A stretch of DNA of 64,000 nucleotides from Acanthochromis polyacanthus. Lineage: Eukaryota > Chordata > Actinopteri > Pomacentridae. Both the position numbers and the translations under genes were made by a program. The notes below the pieces were generated by a model. That model was not told where the DNA came from. It was given only the letters and a program-made list of their open reading frames with translations, and did not search any database. Shown here piece by piece: positions 12,701 to 27,700 of the stretch. Each line of letters starts with the position of its first letter. The stretch's first letter is position 1. The stretch lies in NCBI RefSeq assembly GCF_021347895.1, contig NC_067127.1, positions 16,836,984-16,900,983 on the forward strand. Reading direction: 5' to 3'.

Positions 12701-15700
12701 GAGGCGCAAGCAGACATCCAGTCCTCCTAGTCTGAAAAACTGCCTCTGGAACAAAGGGCTGGCCAGGTAGATCCACCTACACACTGACCAAACGTCTGCA
12801 GCACGTCGTACCTGCTCTTTGGAGGGCAAAGCTACACTATCTGGAGACAGGTAAGGCAGCCGCCCGCCCAGAGGTTCACTCGCTGTACTGTCATAACCTG
12901 AAGTGTCTTCAGAGTCGTTGGCCGAGTCCCGGTCAGAATCAGCCTCTTTGCTGACACAGAGGAAGGCCACACATAGGAAGAGGTTGATAACATGAAGGTG
13001 GGTCTCTGTTCGGCTGCGCCCTGGTCCACATCCCTGCCCACTACGGCTCTTATGCCGTGGATATGCCTCTTTCAGGCCTTCATAGAACTTGCTGAGGCTC
13101 TGACTGCCCTCTCCAACCCCTCGGGACCCCAGTTCCTCAGCCAGGCCTAAGACAGCCTCCCTTTCTTCAGCATCAGCACTCTCCAGCTCCTGAAGCACCC
13201 CATCAGCCTGCTGGTATCCAGTGCCAATTATCAGAGTCTCAAACACCTTCAAAGCCAAAGAGCGCGTCTGATCCAGGTAGACAAGCTCTGTCACCTGGTT
13301 GAGCCCATTGCAACTAATGAAAAGGTCTCTGATCACCCTGTAACACAAAGTAGAAAATGCAAATAAACAGCATGCAGACTGAACACAAACATGACCAATT
13401 AGAATCAGTTATAGTTCATTTTACACAGTTGAAGCACTGTGCCATTCATATTCTTAAAAATCAGCCCGAGGAAGAAAATGGCTATCCACTTTTTATTGAC
13501 CAAGGAACTGATTAATATGGTGACAAATAGGGCAGACGCAGACATTACTCAGTGAAACAGATCTCCCAGCAGATAAAATGATCAGCACCACTCAGTTTAA
13601 TCTGAGAACCTCTACAACTAGCCAGTCAGAGCAGCATTTGCTGTCATCACACAGGACTCTTCACACTCCTTCCATCTCTAATTTTATTTCTCCCCATCAG
13701 GTTGCAGACATAATTTCCACCCCGAGGCACAGCAATTCCTTTATATTAATAAGTCATCATTTATACTACATTAAATTAACTGTGAAGGACTCTACATGCC
13801 AAGACTGCACATGGACCGGAGAGGCGGAATTGAGAAATCCCTGCTTTATTTGCTGCATTTACTTTGTTCTCCAGTGTGTTTTCTGCCGTGTGGTTATTTT
13901 ACAAAGCAACATGAAAGACAAATTCAAAGACTGTCACACGGTGTCAGTGTTATCAGCAGGCAAACATGCATTTAGTCAGCGAAACATTTTACCCTTTTTA
14001 AGTTTGTCTTCTACTGGTATACACAAACTACTGAAGCGGTGATAAATAATAAATTACACCATTACAACACAGGGTAAATTATGGTAAAAGAATAATGCGT
14101 CACCTTCAATTGAAGGTTAAATCAACATTTTGTGAGAGAAAACAACACTCTGGAGAGATGTGCTAACATTATACAGACTAAAATATAATAAAAAACACTT
14201 TCATCACAGCATGGATTTGTCTCTCCAGTATGAACTGAAATGGATGTTCAGTTGAAGCTTTGAGCTCTAAGCATGAAAGAGATAAAATTTAAGAGATTAT
14301 TAACTTGTTGCTTTTTTCCTCCTCTTAATTCAAACCCTTTCTCCAGACTTCTTCTAAATTAATGCAGAGTTGATTAATTCTGATTTTTCAGAACATTTCC
14401 TCTTTTAATTAGTGGTGTGAAAGTCCATCAGGATGACTGTCCATTAGTCTGCATAGTTAATGCTCCCATCTGAAAAATATGAGTTCTGTTATGCAGAAAG
14501 TTATAGAAGAAGTGCAAGATGATGTCGAGGCGGGAACGATGTCGGATGATGTACAACTTTGTGAAAATTACATGGCTTTTCGGTTCTCTTTCAGCAACTT
14601 TTGTATTCAGCCCGCTTAGAAACCAGTGTGTGTAAAAAGGCGACGTAAAGCTGACTTTTGTTGCAATAATTGGTTTCACCCATTTAGATGAAGGATGATC
14701 ACCCAAACATCAAAATGTAGCAACCGTCTAATTAACCTCAGTCATTCAATGCACCACTGAGGGCTGTGAGACCAAACAGATTTATACTCACAGTATTTCT
14801 ATAAAACTAAATTTTTGCATGAGCTGAACATTTTGATAGACATTTCATGTTTTTCTGAGGCTGCTATGTGATTTTTGTAGCTTTGGAGGAGTCTTAAATA
14901 ATGGATGGCAAAATGTAAAGTAGTAGGTCTCAAATACGAGTAGGGTGAAGTCGATCAGTTATGCAGCTGATTTTTAAGTTTGCTGATTTTAATCCTTTAC
15001 CTAAATGGTAAAGTTATTCAAAATGTACATCCCTTAAACGATAATGACAGGAACTGCAGATGAAAGCAAATTGGAAACATCCACCAATAATCACTAAGTA
15101 AAATACGTTGAACGTACATGAAGCAAAATATTAACTATTCCAGTGTTGACGTTAGGTAAAATCCTGCTCATGATCCTCCAAAGTGACATTTATCTGAATC
15201 TATGACTTACAAGCCTTATGTTACCTTTTACATACCTAAAAATGTCTCTGAAAGTATCTTTTGAAAAGGCCTAGATGAAAAACACTGTAGCTGAAAAGTC
15301 TTTGAATGTCAGTCAAACCTGCAGAGAGCAGAAAAACACTCTGAATTTTAATAAGGAAACCCATCAGCCTACTGCTGGCAGAACATCTCAAAGCATCCAG
15401 CTATCTATTTTCGAAACCCACTGATCCTGTTTAGGGTCGCAAGGGGACGCAACCAATCCCAGCATGCACTAGTCAAAAGTCGAGATACAACCTAGACGGA
15501 TCACCAAGGTTAACAAATAGACAGACAAGAACATTCCCTCTCAGATTCACATATATAAGCCTTTCAGTGTTCACTTAACCTGGATGTGTCTGGATTCTCT
15601 CAAAGCAGAGAAATCCTCTTTCAAATGACAGCATCCAAAGAAATAAAAAAAAAATCATGGTATCATATTATATCAACTGGATTTTTTCAGCATTTTGATA

Positions 15701-18700
15701 AATGTATAAGTACAAAGAACATCTGTCTTAGCCAGACTACTGTACTCATAACAGTGTTACATAAGAGGCAAATAATCCTCCATCTCTCACTCAGTACACA
15801 AAGCTGTGATAAATTATTGATTAGCATCAATTAGCAATGACCTGGACAGACAGATCTAATGACAAACAATGTCCAAGTAGATTAGGTGTGCTACTGGCTG
15901 ATTATATTTGCTTTATGTGATTGCACAAAAAAAGCAGATTCTATTTCTGGAGAGAGAAATTTGCTGTACTTTTCTAAGCAGCCATCTGCATCTCTTGGCT
16001 GTTATGATGGATTATTAAAACAGATTATTGAATCTTTTGAATATTTATGTAACCAAAGAACTTAATTTTTTGAACAGCTTGTGGCTACAAATGTCTTTAC
16101 TAGAAGTTTTCAAATATAAATACACAGCTGCTACAACCAATTAATGCAGTCCACTCCTTCATGTAAATTTCAAAACAAAACAAAAAACATTTAAAAAAGA
16201 CAGATGACCAAAGAAATACAGGATCGAAGAAAATCACATTTTAAATCAGCTTACCTTGACTTGAGAAGTGCAGGTAATATTTGCAGGTAAACGAGTAGTA
16301 CCTCCACAGGCAGGCACTGTGTGTGATAGCTGCAGACCTGAGTACAGACAGTGGAAACCCCCAGCTGCTGGGCATGGTGGGCCAGCTCTACTCCTCTCTG
16401 CAGTACAGGGTTGAAGATATGCGTGTAGAGCTGCCACTGCACTATAGCATTGCCCCGCAGAGTCAGGTGGCACACATGGCCAGCTATCTGCTGGCTTAGA
16501 TGCCAGTCTTCTCCAAAAACCAGCTCCTGGTAGGCCTCCAGAGCATCCCACTTCCACAACATGTCCTCAGCCCCCCCTCCACTGGGCAGAATACCCTGGG
16601 AGCGGTAACAAAGACTAGTAGAAATGGCTGAATGTTCTCCGTGCTGCAGGGTCTCTTCCAGGCCCGGCAGCTGGCTGCTGTCCAGAGTGCAGATGTTACA
16701 GGAGGCCAGCTTTGCTTTCTCTGAAGGCTGCCCCCCACCGAGCTGGTCTAAGATCAGTCTGCCCAGGACACTGAGTACATGAGACTGGTAACTACGCAAA
16801 CCTGGAGCTTGGAAGGCATGTAGCAAGGGTCCTACGACTGAGCGGGGGTCCATACAACAGCAGATTCCAACTGCCTGCACCCCAGCCAATACCTGCAACA
16901 CAGCAGGCCCACTGGGAGACAGGCGCTGCAAGAGCCGCAGACATTGGTGGGCACAGGCAGCCAGGCAGCAGCAGCGCTCAGGGTAGCGAACAGCATCACC
17001 CTCCATCCCTTCCTTGCCTTCTCCATCCTCTTCAAAGGGGTTGCGTCTGGCAGCCTGCTTAAAAGCAGAGACTGGCAAACCTGACAGGTCTCTGTGGTGA
17101 TGCAGAAAGTGGGAATATTCACAGCGACGGTGACGGCGTCTGGCACAAACGGATTGATGCAGCTGCTCTGACTTTGCCTTCTTAACAGCACTGATGATCT
17201 TGAAGACCCCTGCAATAAGACCTCTTAGCCTCTCTGAAGCCTCACCTCCTACCTCAGAATCCCTGACCCTGCCAAGTCCCTCCAGTCTCAACACAGTGGC
17301 CTCAAAGAGCTCCAGGCCACGGTGCTGCACAAACTCATGGATGAGCTCTAGAGCCTGGCTAAAGAAAAAGGGGTTGGGTGTGGAAGCCTGAAGGCAACCC
17401 AGCAGCACTTGTAGTACTCCCTCTAGAAGCTCTGGTAGCAGTAATGCTCTGTGACGATAACGGGAGAACGAGAAGTCATCCTGAACCTCTTGCAAAGTCT
17501 TCTTGGGCCTTGGAGCAAAAGGGTTGCTCTGCCTGTCCAAGCAGCTCCGGATTTTGAGGGTGGCTCGCAGCAGGTCCGTCAGACTCCGTCTCAGGCTGTC
17601 AGGAAGGCTCTCATTCTGACTCACATCCACTGACATCAGGTGCAAGATGGTGCGTAGTAGCATCCTCTGGACCAGTGCGATAGGCTCCTCCGTCCAGCCT
17701 CCAGCAAGCTCCTCCGCTCCTGTTCCACCTCCACCTCCTCCCCCCGGACCGCAGCAATCTCCAAACTCCGTCAGGATCTCTGTGAGAGTCGGTACAACGC
17801 TGACAGCCAGGCCAGGGTTGTGGTTGATGCTCATGTCAAACTTGCACACCTTCTCCAGGAGGGAAAGCAACACATGGCAGAGATCGAAGGGCGAGTTTTC
17901 CATGCGGTTGAATATTGATATTGCAGCCGGATCTGTCAGGGTTTCAGTGTCAGCCATCTGGACTCCAGGGGCTCTGGGATGGGGGTATGGTGCACTCATG
18001 GTTTCTGTCGCAGTGGTGGATGTTAAGTGGGAGGCCTCGGAACGATGATGCTGACAGCTTACCTGGATGGTGGAGCCATGTGATCTTCGGCTCCTGCCAC
18101 CACCTGGGCCGAGGACAGCTTTGTCTTCAGAGTTGGCTTCTGAATCTGAGGTAGAAACCTGGGACTTGCGAGCATCTTTTACAGAGTATCGCTGTGCTGT
18201 TCTGCGCGACCTGCGTGATTTCCAGGTGCCACTGCCAACACGGGCCTTCTTCCCAGAGCTCTGTTCATCTGCTGCAGCCTTCTGTCCTGTTCTGGGAGGG
18301 ACAGCCTTCACCTCCCGACTGAGGAAAACCTCCAGTAGGGACGGCAGGGTGAAATCTGTCAACACACAGAAACACTTGTCAGATATACTTTGCATAAGGA
18401 GACATACATATGTGTAGTAAAATCACACAAATGCCTCCTAATGTCATATTTCAGTACTTGACACTTAATTTTAAGTGTGACAAACACTGGATATTGTTCT
18501 TCAAAAATATTTTTTTTCAAGTTTACAATGAGTAATGCTCAGCTGAAAGTCAGCAGTCACAGCCTGTTTGTTAAAACACTCAGTAAGCAGGAATTAATTA
18601 AAGTAAAAATGTCTATGGTCCATGTTAGAGAGGATCAACAGCCCTGTACTAAATGCCGATGTCATCTTGAGGTCACAGGCCTCTGCAAATACTGGTCTTG

Positions 18701-21700
18701 TCCTGTTCTGCGCCTGCTACTGTTTTAAACACGAAGAGCTATAATACATGGTACGAACTGATTCATCCATCGCAAAACGAGTCCAGCACAGAGTTTGCAG
18801 TGTTAAGCAAGTGAAGAATTTGATAAGCACATCACACACGCTGTTTGCATTCGAAACCAATGTGCACACATTCCACTGCCTTCACATGAACTCACCAACC
18901 CGAATGCTAAAATGTTGCTTGACAGTAATAACTTGTGACAAATTTTGTAAAAGATTAAACAAATATGTAAATGCACAAAGCAAACCAGCATTTGTGGCTC
19001 ATGAAATGAATTTTGCATTTTAGTTTGTCTATACAAACACTCTGACTTCCTTTTCATCACAGACAACTGGAGTGCTCAGTAAAATCTATGCCCATACAAT
19101 CAAGCATGGAAATCGAAATTATTGGCTACATACCAAGAGGAGGAAGTAGCCACAAAGACAGCCTGAGATACATGCTGCTAACAGTAACGTTAAAAGGAAC
19201 AATAAATACTGGAGTATTTGTGGGTACCAACCTGGGGCTTTTTCCTCCTGCACAGGAATCTTCCAGACCAATGGGAGTAAAGACAGCAGCAAAGTGAGCA
19301 GCTCCTCTCGACAGGTCAGCTCCTGTGAATGCAACACAACACACTGAGGTTACCTAGAAAGCCCCCTTCACTCCTCACTCTCTGATGTCACACCAAGATA
19401 CACCCACCGAGTCACCCTCCTGTCTATACGTATTACAACAGGGAGAAGTGATTCACGCATGCAAGATTTGCTTTGTATTCAAATTTCACCATTTTCTTTT
19501 GTTTCAGCTACAAACTATTTACATGTTTTATCACAGACTTAATCATTTAGTTAGCCGGTGTTCAGTGCCAGTGTGACAGAGAGCAATGTAGCAGCTATAT
19601 GACAGACTTATTTCTGAGACCTTGGGGATCTCAAGTATATCCAGGGCATTCCTCCTGCATGTGTTAATTAAAAATGATCAGCATGTCGATTTAGCAAGAC
19701 GGTCAAAACCATACAGTATTTTCACTGTGTACTGAATACTACATTAGAGTGCACCAAATCATTGATTTGGTTTTGATCATAATTCTTATTTAAGCTATAC
19801 TTCTAAGAATGTGCAGCTCTATTATCTTGGATACAGACACAAGTTGTTTTTTAAGATAATGAGTCTGTCTTGTTTTACTGTTTATTCAATGACAAAGGCT
19901 GCTAGTAATGAGTTACTCAAGAACGACATCTAAGTGACCAATCAAGTAGTGTCTTCATCACTCTTACACTGGCCCTTTTACCTCTGATAGTAAATCCTAC
20001 AGATTATTATCTAGCTGGAGCCAAACATTATCCAGTTGAATTATTCAGTTGATGAAGTACCAAGACCTGAGAGTAGGCTGATATTTAGCACATTTAAATG
20101 AACATTCAAATTCAACTGATTCACCAAACCAAAAACGTCAAAACACACCGTCGTCATTTCCAAAGAAATTCTGATGCTTTGTTTTATCATGACTATAGGA
20201 AAGCTGTTGAGTTGAACAGTGCTGCAGTTTTAATGTAACAAATCAGTGTGTTGCTCCCACTGGAAATAGACATTTTTAACAAATAGATGTGACTCATCTA
20301 GACTAGCACACAGAGTTAAGGTGATGCGGAGTGAGAAGTTCTAACACAATGGAACAAAGACTGTTCATAATAAATTTTCTACTAAATTCAAACGGCACAT
20401 CTATGATTTGAAGCTAGCAAAGCACAAGTTGTTTATAAAGTGCCTCTGATTGTCATTAAAGGCTTGATTCAATCCAGCTGACGCACACAGCTGGAGCTTA
20501 TGATAACACATCTGCACATGAAAGCATTAAAACTCTGTACTGAGTGTTCCTAAAATAAGGGAAAATATAACAAATGTGTGTAAATGAACTGAAAGATAAG
20601 AATAACACAAGGCCATGGAGGCACTGATATGGCATTCAACATGTCACAATACTTCATTTAAAAAGTCTTTGTTGAGGCACTGGTTTGAAAACGAGCTCAG
20701 GATCACAGCCGTTTCTCTATTTTAAGAACAGACTTGTGTTCACATTACATCGAAAGGCAAACACTTCTGTTGGATTTCTTGTCAAAACGCTGTTCTTATG
20801 TTATATCATCACTCGACCAGTCATCTGAAAGCCGCATAACTTAACCCAGATAAAAGATTTCCTAAATTGTTATTTGACCCAGAAACAAACGCAGATCAAA
20901 TCAATACATAAAGACACTGAGTGTGTGGTAGCGTGGGCCCTGCAGACCAGTGCATCAGTGTGTAGGCAGAGGAAACACTGGGCTCTGTCAGAGCCTGGTG
21001 CCAGTTAATAGAGCAAACAATACCTGCCTCTATGAGGCCATTCCTATCACTTAACACAAGCACCTAAATAGAGTGCGCACAACTCACTGTGATAAACAAT
21101 GTTAACCTTTGCCCTTCAAGGTACTGTATTTTTACCAATATTGTGCTGCATCAAGTGTGCAGTATCTGGAGATTCCATTTTGAAAGTGATACTGATAAAC
21201 TGTGTGTACTGTATTACAAAATACATAAGAATATATAGAGGGGGACAAATAAAAGGAAAAACCAACATTAAGTGTCTTAGTAAGGTGCTGGGGCACCACG
21301 TGCTGGTAGAAAAGCTTCAATGCTCCATTAGTTCTCCAGGTCTGTAAAACTAGAAAAGACCACTGTCATCAGAATATAAATATTCTACAACACGATAATG
21401 TTAATCACTCAGAACAACTTTGTATTGATTAGCTCCCCATTCCAAACCATAACAACAGAACTCCCACAGCTTAACAGTCACCAGATCTCCTCGTTGTAGG
21501 GATCAATATTTGTGGTTTCACTTTTAATTTGTCACCCATCTCAATATCTGACATACTATTCTGCCAGTTGTATGAAGTTCTACTCATCTATTCCGAACAA
21601 ATTTACATTAACGTCTTGCATGCTGCAGCACAACAAAGAGAACAACTTTCTGCAATCAAACGACACGTGGGCACTGCAGAGCAAATTTCCTTTTAAGATA

Positions 21701-24700
21701 TTATCACTTTGCAAGTTACAGGAGCATCAGAGACAGATGTAGAGAGGGTAAAAACATGACCTCCACACAAATATAGACACAACACTGGCCATGTGGGAAT
21801 ATAATATTTAGACACAGTGTTGAGGAATCTGCTGATTCTCATGCTCAGGTTCAGGCATCTTTTAATGTGAAACAAGTTTTTATCAAAGCATTGAAAAGTG
21901 TTACCAACAATCATTCAAATCGTATTTGTTCATAGCATCTTGTTAGTGCATTTGTTATGCTTCTCCCATAGGTTTTAATGCACTGTAATCATTAAACATT
22001 CCTTACTTACAATGTTTGTTGTCGTGTCTGCCATTTCCTTCTGCTCATCAGATCTTATGTGGACATATGTCCAGAAATTGTAATTTGTCATACAGATGTG
22101 TACCAGCTGCATGAAAAAAAGCTTAACACAAACTAAAATATGAAGCTGGACGTGAAACTAAAAGCAGAGCTCTAAAGCTTAATGTGAATATTAAATTCAA
22201 CTGTATTTGCATTTATAACTTTAAATGTGTGTGGGTCTGCAGGATCCGGGTTCTATATGAAAGCAGCACATCAGGTTATCTTGTCTTTGTGCAACGATCA
22301 TGCAGTGGGAATCTTTTCGCAACCAAATATTTTTTTAGGATCACAACAGGTGCAGGTGGCCTCTCTGTAGTTTAAGATATAGTAATTTGTTAAAACAGCT
22401 GTTGCTGTTTTAGTCGGATTGCAGAAAATAAAACCTCCACTTCTGGCACCACAGTTTTAAATGCACATGTTGTTTAATCTGGCTTCAGTTAGTGGGATGG
22501 TTGCTCTCACTGTTTCCTTACCTGGTCAATGATTGAGTCCAGAGTGCTGAGTAACAGGAAGCCTCGTCCTCTGACCAGGTACTCGCCCAGTGCCACCATG
22601 TGACTCTCCTCCTCATCTTCCTCCCGTGCCTCTGCTCTCTGGGCCACCGCGCTGCATAGTTGATGTACATCAGTCAGGAACTCCCTCGCCAGTGTGTTAC
22701 TGGCCCCACTCATGTCTGAGCTACAACAGAAAACAGAAAGCATCATAAGACCATGGCAAATTATCCACATGTGTACACACTTGATAATACTTGTAGCATT
22801 AGGAGACTGTCATTTCTGGGTAGCCGTGTGATTTTTAATTCAATACTATAAATTAAAAAAAAAATTTAAAATATGCTTTGCTTCTAATGTGTTTCTGATT
22901 GAACTCGTTTGGTAGAGACCTAGCAGATTCTTTGGGAGTACAGACTTATGTAAGGTTCAAAACTGAGGTTATGGAAGTAACTTAAAGGAAAAACAAAAGG
23001 TTTAGCACTCATCCCACAAAGTCACAACACAATAATCACACTGCAGTGATGCTTGAGTGCATATTAAGAATTTGGATGACAGCAGATACTAATATACCAC
23101 TTCTTGTATCACTTATTTTCTCTATTCAATTTAAGTGCTCACTTACTTTGAAAAAACAACAACATCTTTTTAGTGTATGCGATGATAGTGCAATTGTCAA
23201 AGAAAAGAAAGAAAACCATTATTAAAATTGCAGTTTCATAACAGCTGTGCTTGGATTTTGTTTGGGATTTATTCTTTAAATGAAATAAAGTGACAAAGGA
23301 AGAAAACATAAGTTCAATCACAGTAGTTATTCTATTATAATGGAAACGTCTGAAATGCAGCAACATGAAAGAAAAACAGCCAAAGTCAACTCACTTGAAG
23401 CTAACAACACTGTGAGGACTTTACTGCCAGGTTCTCAAACAATGCTCATCTCAATATGCAAAACAACAGAATGGTCCACAAATTATGGTTAAATATTACA
23501 ATCCAGACTGATATTCCTTAAAAACAACAAAATACAAAAGGACTTCTCCTAATAATTTTCCTAATGTTTTTCAGAGCAGCTCTAACCGAGTATTCTTATG
23601 TCTGCCACAACCACATATTGCTCTAAATAAGATAAAGTAACATCTCATTTAGAGCAACATAACACACACCTGACACTTTTTTCATCCCCAGAACAATCCC
23701 CAGTAGATTCACTTCAACATGAATTCGAGACATGACCTCAGCACTGAGCCATGATAGATCCCATCTCAGTGTTTACATTCACATTGCTGAGGTTTTACTG
23801 CTGCTCTGATCCAAACTCACAAACAATATAACAATTAACTAACACCAGCAGGACTAAGTAAGCAAAACCTGCAAAAAGCCCTTAATTTAAACAACACAAA
23901 CCCTCTGACACCAGTCTGTGTAACATACACATGTACAGTCCTTTGCATCTTACCAAATGTTACTGGGCCAAACCGTTTTCTTCCAGTCATCTTGCGTACG
24001 CTCCAAGTTTGACTGCAGCTCTGCTGGCTCTGTCTGCATACCTCCTCACATGACTGCTGACTGAATTTTCTGTTCTGCAGCACAAATTCCATTAAATTGG
24101 AATTTCAAATGGAAGCTTTCCAGATTCACAGCAGATCAGCGTATCACATGAAAGCATGTGATGTCACATGGCAAAGGGACTGGTCTTGGGAATACTGACG
24201 AGCTTCCAGTGCCCTGTACAAGACCTCTGGAATCAACCATCGATCACAGTAACAGCCTTTGTATTCTCCTCTACGACAACTGGCAGTTATTTTAAATGGA
24301 CAAAAAGGCCTACTGGGGATAACTCGAAAAAGCAGCAAAGAGAGACATTTTGTATTTGTGTGTTTTGACCTCTGCAACCTCAAGCTCTTTCAAGTGCCGT
24401 CACCTTCACAAATCAATCTTGTATGACCAAGAGCTGCAACCAGACAGTGATTCATTTAAAGTCTACTATCTCTATATCAGCTCTTGGGTTCTGTCCAGGT
24501 AGCCTGGCTTCCAAAAAAGTAATTCATTTGTCCAGACTAATTCCAAAAAACTATATAGGTGAGAGTTACAAATGAATAATGTGATATTTACATTTCATAT
24601 GAACTCTATTCTTGTATTTATTGCTGTGCTAATTTTATGCAGAAAGGTTTCCAGTCGCTTGAGGAGATTTCTAATATGGCAAGGCCCACTTCAAAACCAC

Positions 24701-27700
24701 AGTAACGTCATAATTTGCAGTCTTACATCAGCAGGACTGTTGCAACACCAATGACACAAAGTAGTGAGGAGAAGAAACGCAACAGATTAACATGCTTGCG
24801 AGCGACTGAAAAGAAGAGCATCAGAAGAGGATTATAAAAGAAGACGATGGAGGGAAGAGGCTGGAGGAAAGAGAAGGATGCGGCCCAAACAAGCCAATCA
24901 CAGGCCCTGGTGGTATCAGCTAAGCCTGCATATACCATGATGTATAGATCTGCATACATAGGATGCTTTTCATTATGCTAACATGTCTCTTGCGGTTCTT
25001 CTCATCTCTCTGCTCCTCCCAGCCAGGATGCAACACGTATGACACATGTGTTTCCTCCTCCAGAAGCCTCCTCCCTCCGCAAGGTGCATTTAAAGGATTG
25101 GAAGCATCCGTATGAAGGTGGAAGGACAACCATTTCCAGGTAACATGAGGCAGAAGTTAAACATAATGAGAAGCTCCACTTTAAATAAGGGTAGTTGTGG
25201 CTGAGCGGTTTAAGCTTTGGGCTACTAATCAGAAGATCAGGGATTCAAGCCCCAACACCACCCAGCCGCCACAGTTGGACCATTGAGCCAGACTGCACTT
25301 GGTTGTCACCTGTGCAATGACAATAAAGTTTAATCTTATCTTTTGCAGTATCAGTACAGCAAAGGCACTCCTATACACAATATAATCTAAGGTTTAGAGC
25401 TTTCAATTTGAGGGCAGTTTACCGTGAGACTTGTCAGTAGGTTACATATTAATAAATGTGGCATAAGCTCGGATTATGCTCTTAAAAATACTGTATAAAT
25501 TGAAAACTAAAACAAAGTGAGTTTATATGATTTTGTTTCACATGTGAAAAGAATTCATTCTGATGTTATAAACAACAAAAGCTATGCAGACCACTATACC
25601 AATGAGCAACTGTTACACACATAATTTTGCACATGTTTGCTGATTTGGCAAAGATATTCTCATTAATATTATTTAGAAAATGAGCCATAACTACCCTACC
25701 TTAGACCGAATTGTCTTCTGAAAAACTGTGCACCATGATACTTCAGCTTGAGTTTGGCTGAAACGTGTTGGGACACTAAATGGAGCATATTTAGGCCACA
25801 GGTCACCCTCAAACAGGTCACATACCCACATAAAAGGCTTTGACATGCTATTAGCGAGTATGACCACCTCCCTACTCAAACTAGCACACGATCACAACTG
25901 TTTTCTATCTTATCCCCTACACATGGCGGTGAGTAGTTTTGTGATGAGTGTGATAGGGACTCTGGAGGAGCAGATAAAATCACCAGAATAAAAAAGAAGT
26001 GAAAATCATCTGTCTGAGTTACTGTGCGTCAGTGAACCACTACAACCACTACAGCCCTCCTATGTCAGGTTTGACATCCTACCATGCCATAGCTACGGTA
26101 ATTTATAGTAATGCTTGAGACTGAATCGTGTTATCTAATACACACATATAGCACAAGACTAAATTAAAAAGTAAGTTTTGATCAAACAGTTCTTTCCGCA
26201 TTTTCATCAATAAAGACTAAAACACATTTAATCAACTCCGGGATAGAAAACACAAATTTTACAAATGTATGAGCAAATTAGGCACAATGTGTTCAAAACA
26301 AACAGCTGCCGTACTTACAGTTTGGCCAGTATTGCTGAGAAATGTAGAAAAACTCAACAGAGCATAACGCAATATAAAATCAGCTGTTTTTTCCCCCCAT
26401 AGACAGTCTTCGCCTGTCAGCTATTAAGTTACCATTACTTTACAGAATTGCTTCACCAGCTTTGTCCTCTCTGTCCTTTCATCTCTACCACAAGACGGTG
26501 ATTAGAAACTTAGTAAACAGAGATAATGGTTTTCATGATATCTTGCCACTGCAAAACACTTCTCTCAGCTCCAGAACTCAAATTTTGTGTTTCCCCTCAG
26601 GCCAATTATCGTGATGTTCTTCAATCTGACTGAGCGGGGGCTTTGTTCAGCTCTGTCCTCTTCTGTGTGGGGAAAGCATTAGATAATATTCAAATATTGT
26701 CTGGGTGAGCATGGTTCTACTTATCTAAGAGAGAAACCCACAAACTCATAGTCAGGATCCCCGTGTAAACTAAACTTTTAATAAAGTGTCAGAGAGGAGC
26801 TAGAATAATGTCATGAAGGTAAATGTCTTTTTCCTGTATAGAGGATTTTTTTTTGGAGCTATCCTAGGAGGTTTTAGATACTCACCATCCACCATAAAAC
26901 TGATGTCAAGCAGTGCCAAAGAAAAACGACAAGCACCAGAATAAAAAACGACTACGGCAATAATAAATATAAACAAAAATATCAATTTTAACAACTTTTT
27001 CATGTAGATTTTCATTTGATCAAGCATGGTGGGCTGTTTTGTTTGTCAAAAATGACCAACAAAAAGAAGAAAATTAATAAATTTCTGTCACATAAGGTAG
27101 CGATTTGCCTTTACCGCACATGGAACGATCATGCTTACTGCCGTCACCACCCAAAAGACCTATTCTGAGCTAGTACAGTACATTTGACTCTACTGCAAAC
27201 AATACAATATTAAGGATGCGTGCGCAAAAAATGGATTTTGTTCACCGTCGTACTTTTACTCTTTTATTTAGCCGAACTTAAATCTGTCTGTAGAAAATCT
27301 GATAAGCTGCGTTTGCTGTTTGCAAATGAAAACATTCATGATTTTTTTTTAAACTGTGGTCTCAGACTGATACCAAATGAGGCTCTTTGATAAACACAAA
27401 TTTCAGAAATTTATATTTATGCATGTTCTGGCCTATAATCGCCACAAATTTGCAATTTTAAAAGCTTTTAGGCAGCACCGTATTCATATTCATATTTGAA
27501 AGAGCTGTTAGATTAATCTCTGGTCATGTCCCTGCAGCATTATGAACACTGAAAGCTTCCTCATTTTCTGACAATTTAACACAATCTACAAACAAACAGT
27601 TCAATGTCTGCAGCATCGGTTATCCAAATGCTTTAATATTACACATAAAAGCTCCACGTGTTAAAAAACTGAACATTCTGATCTCACAGAGCAAAACATT

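Noticed and set aside
12409..12717. 102-codon and similar open frames overlapping lyst and nid1 exons in other frames
   Set aside because: They are shadows of the true coding frames, which show family similarity and matching splice phases.
13578..14042. 154-codon open frame on the plus strand
   Set aside because: It lies within a lyst intron, has no recognisable domain or splice structure, and its composition is that of random sequence.
25190..25260. tRNA gene suggested by A and B boxes
   Set aside because: The sequence runs into a SINE body and tail and a proper cloverleaf with acceptor stem is not evident.
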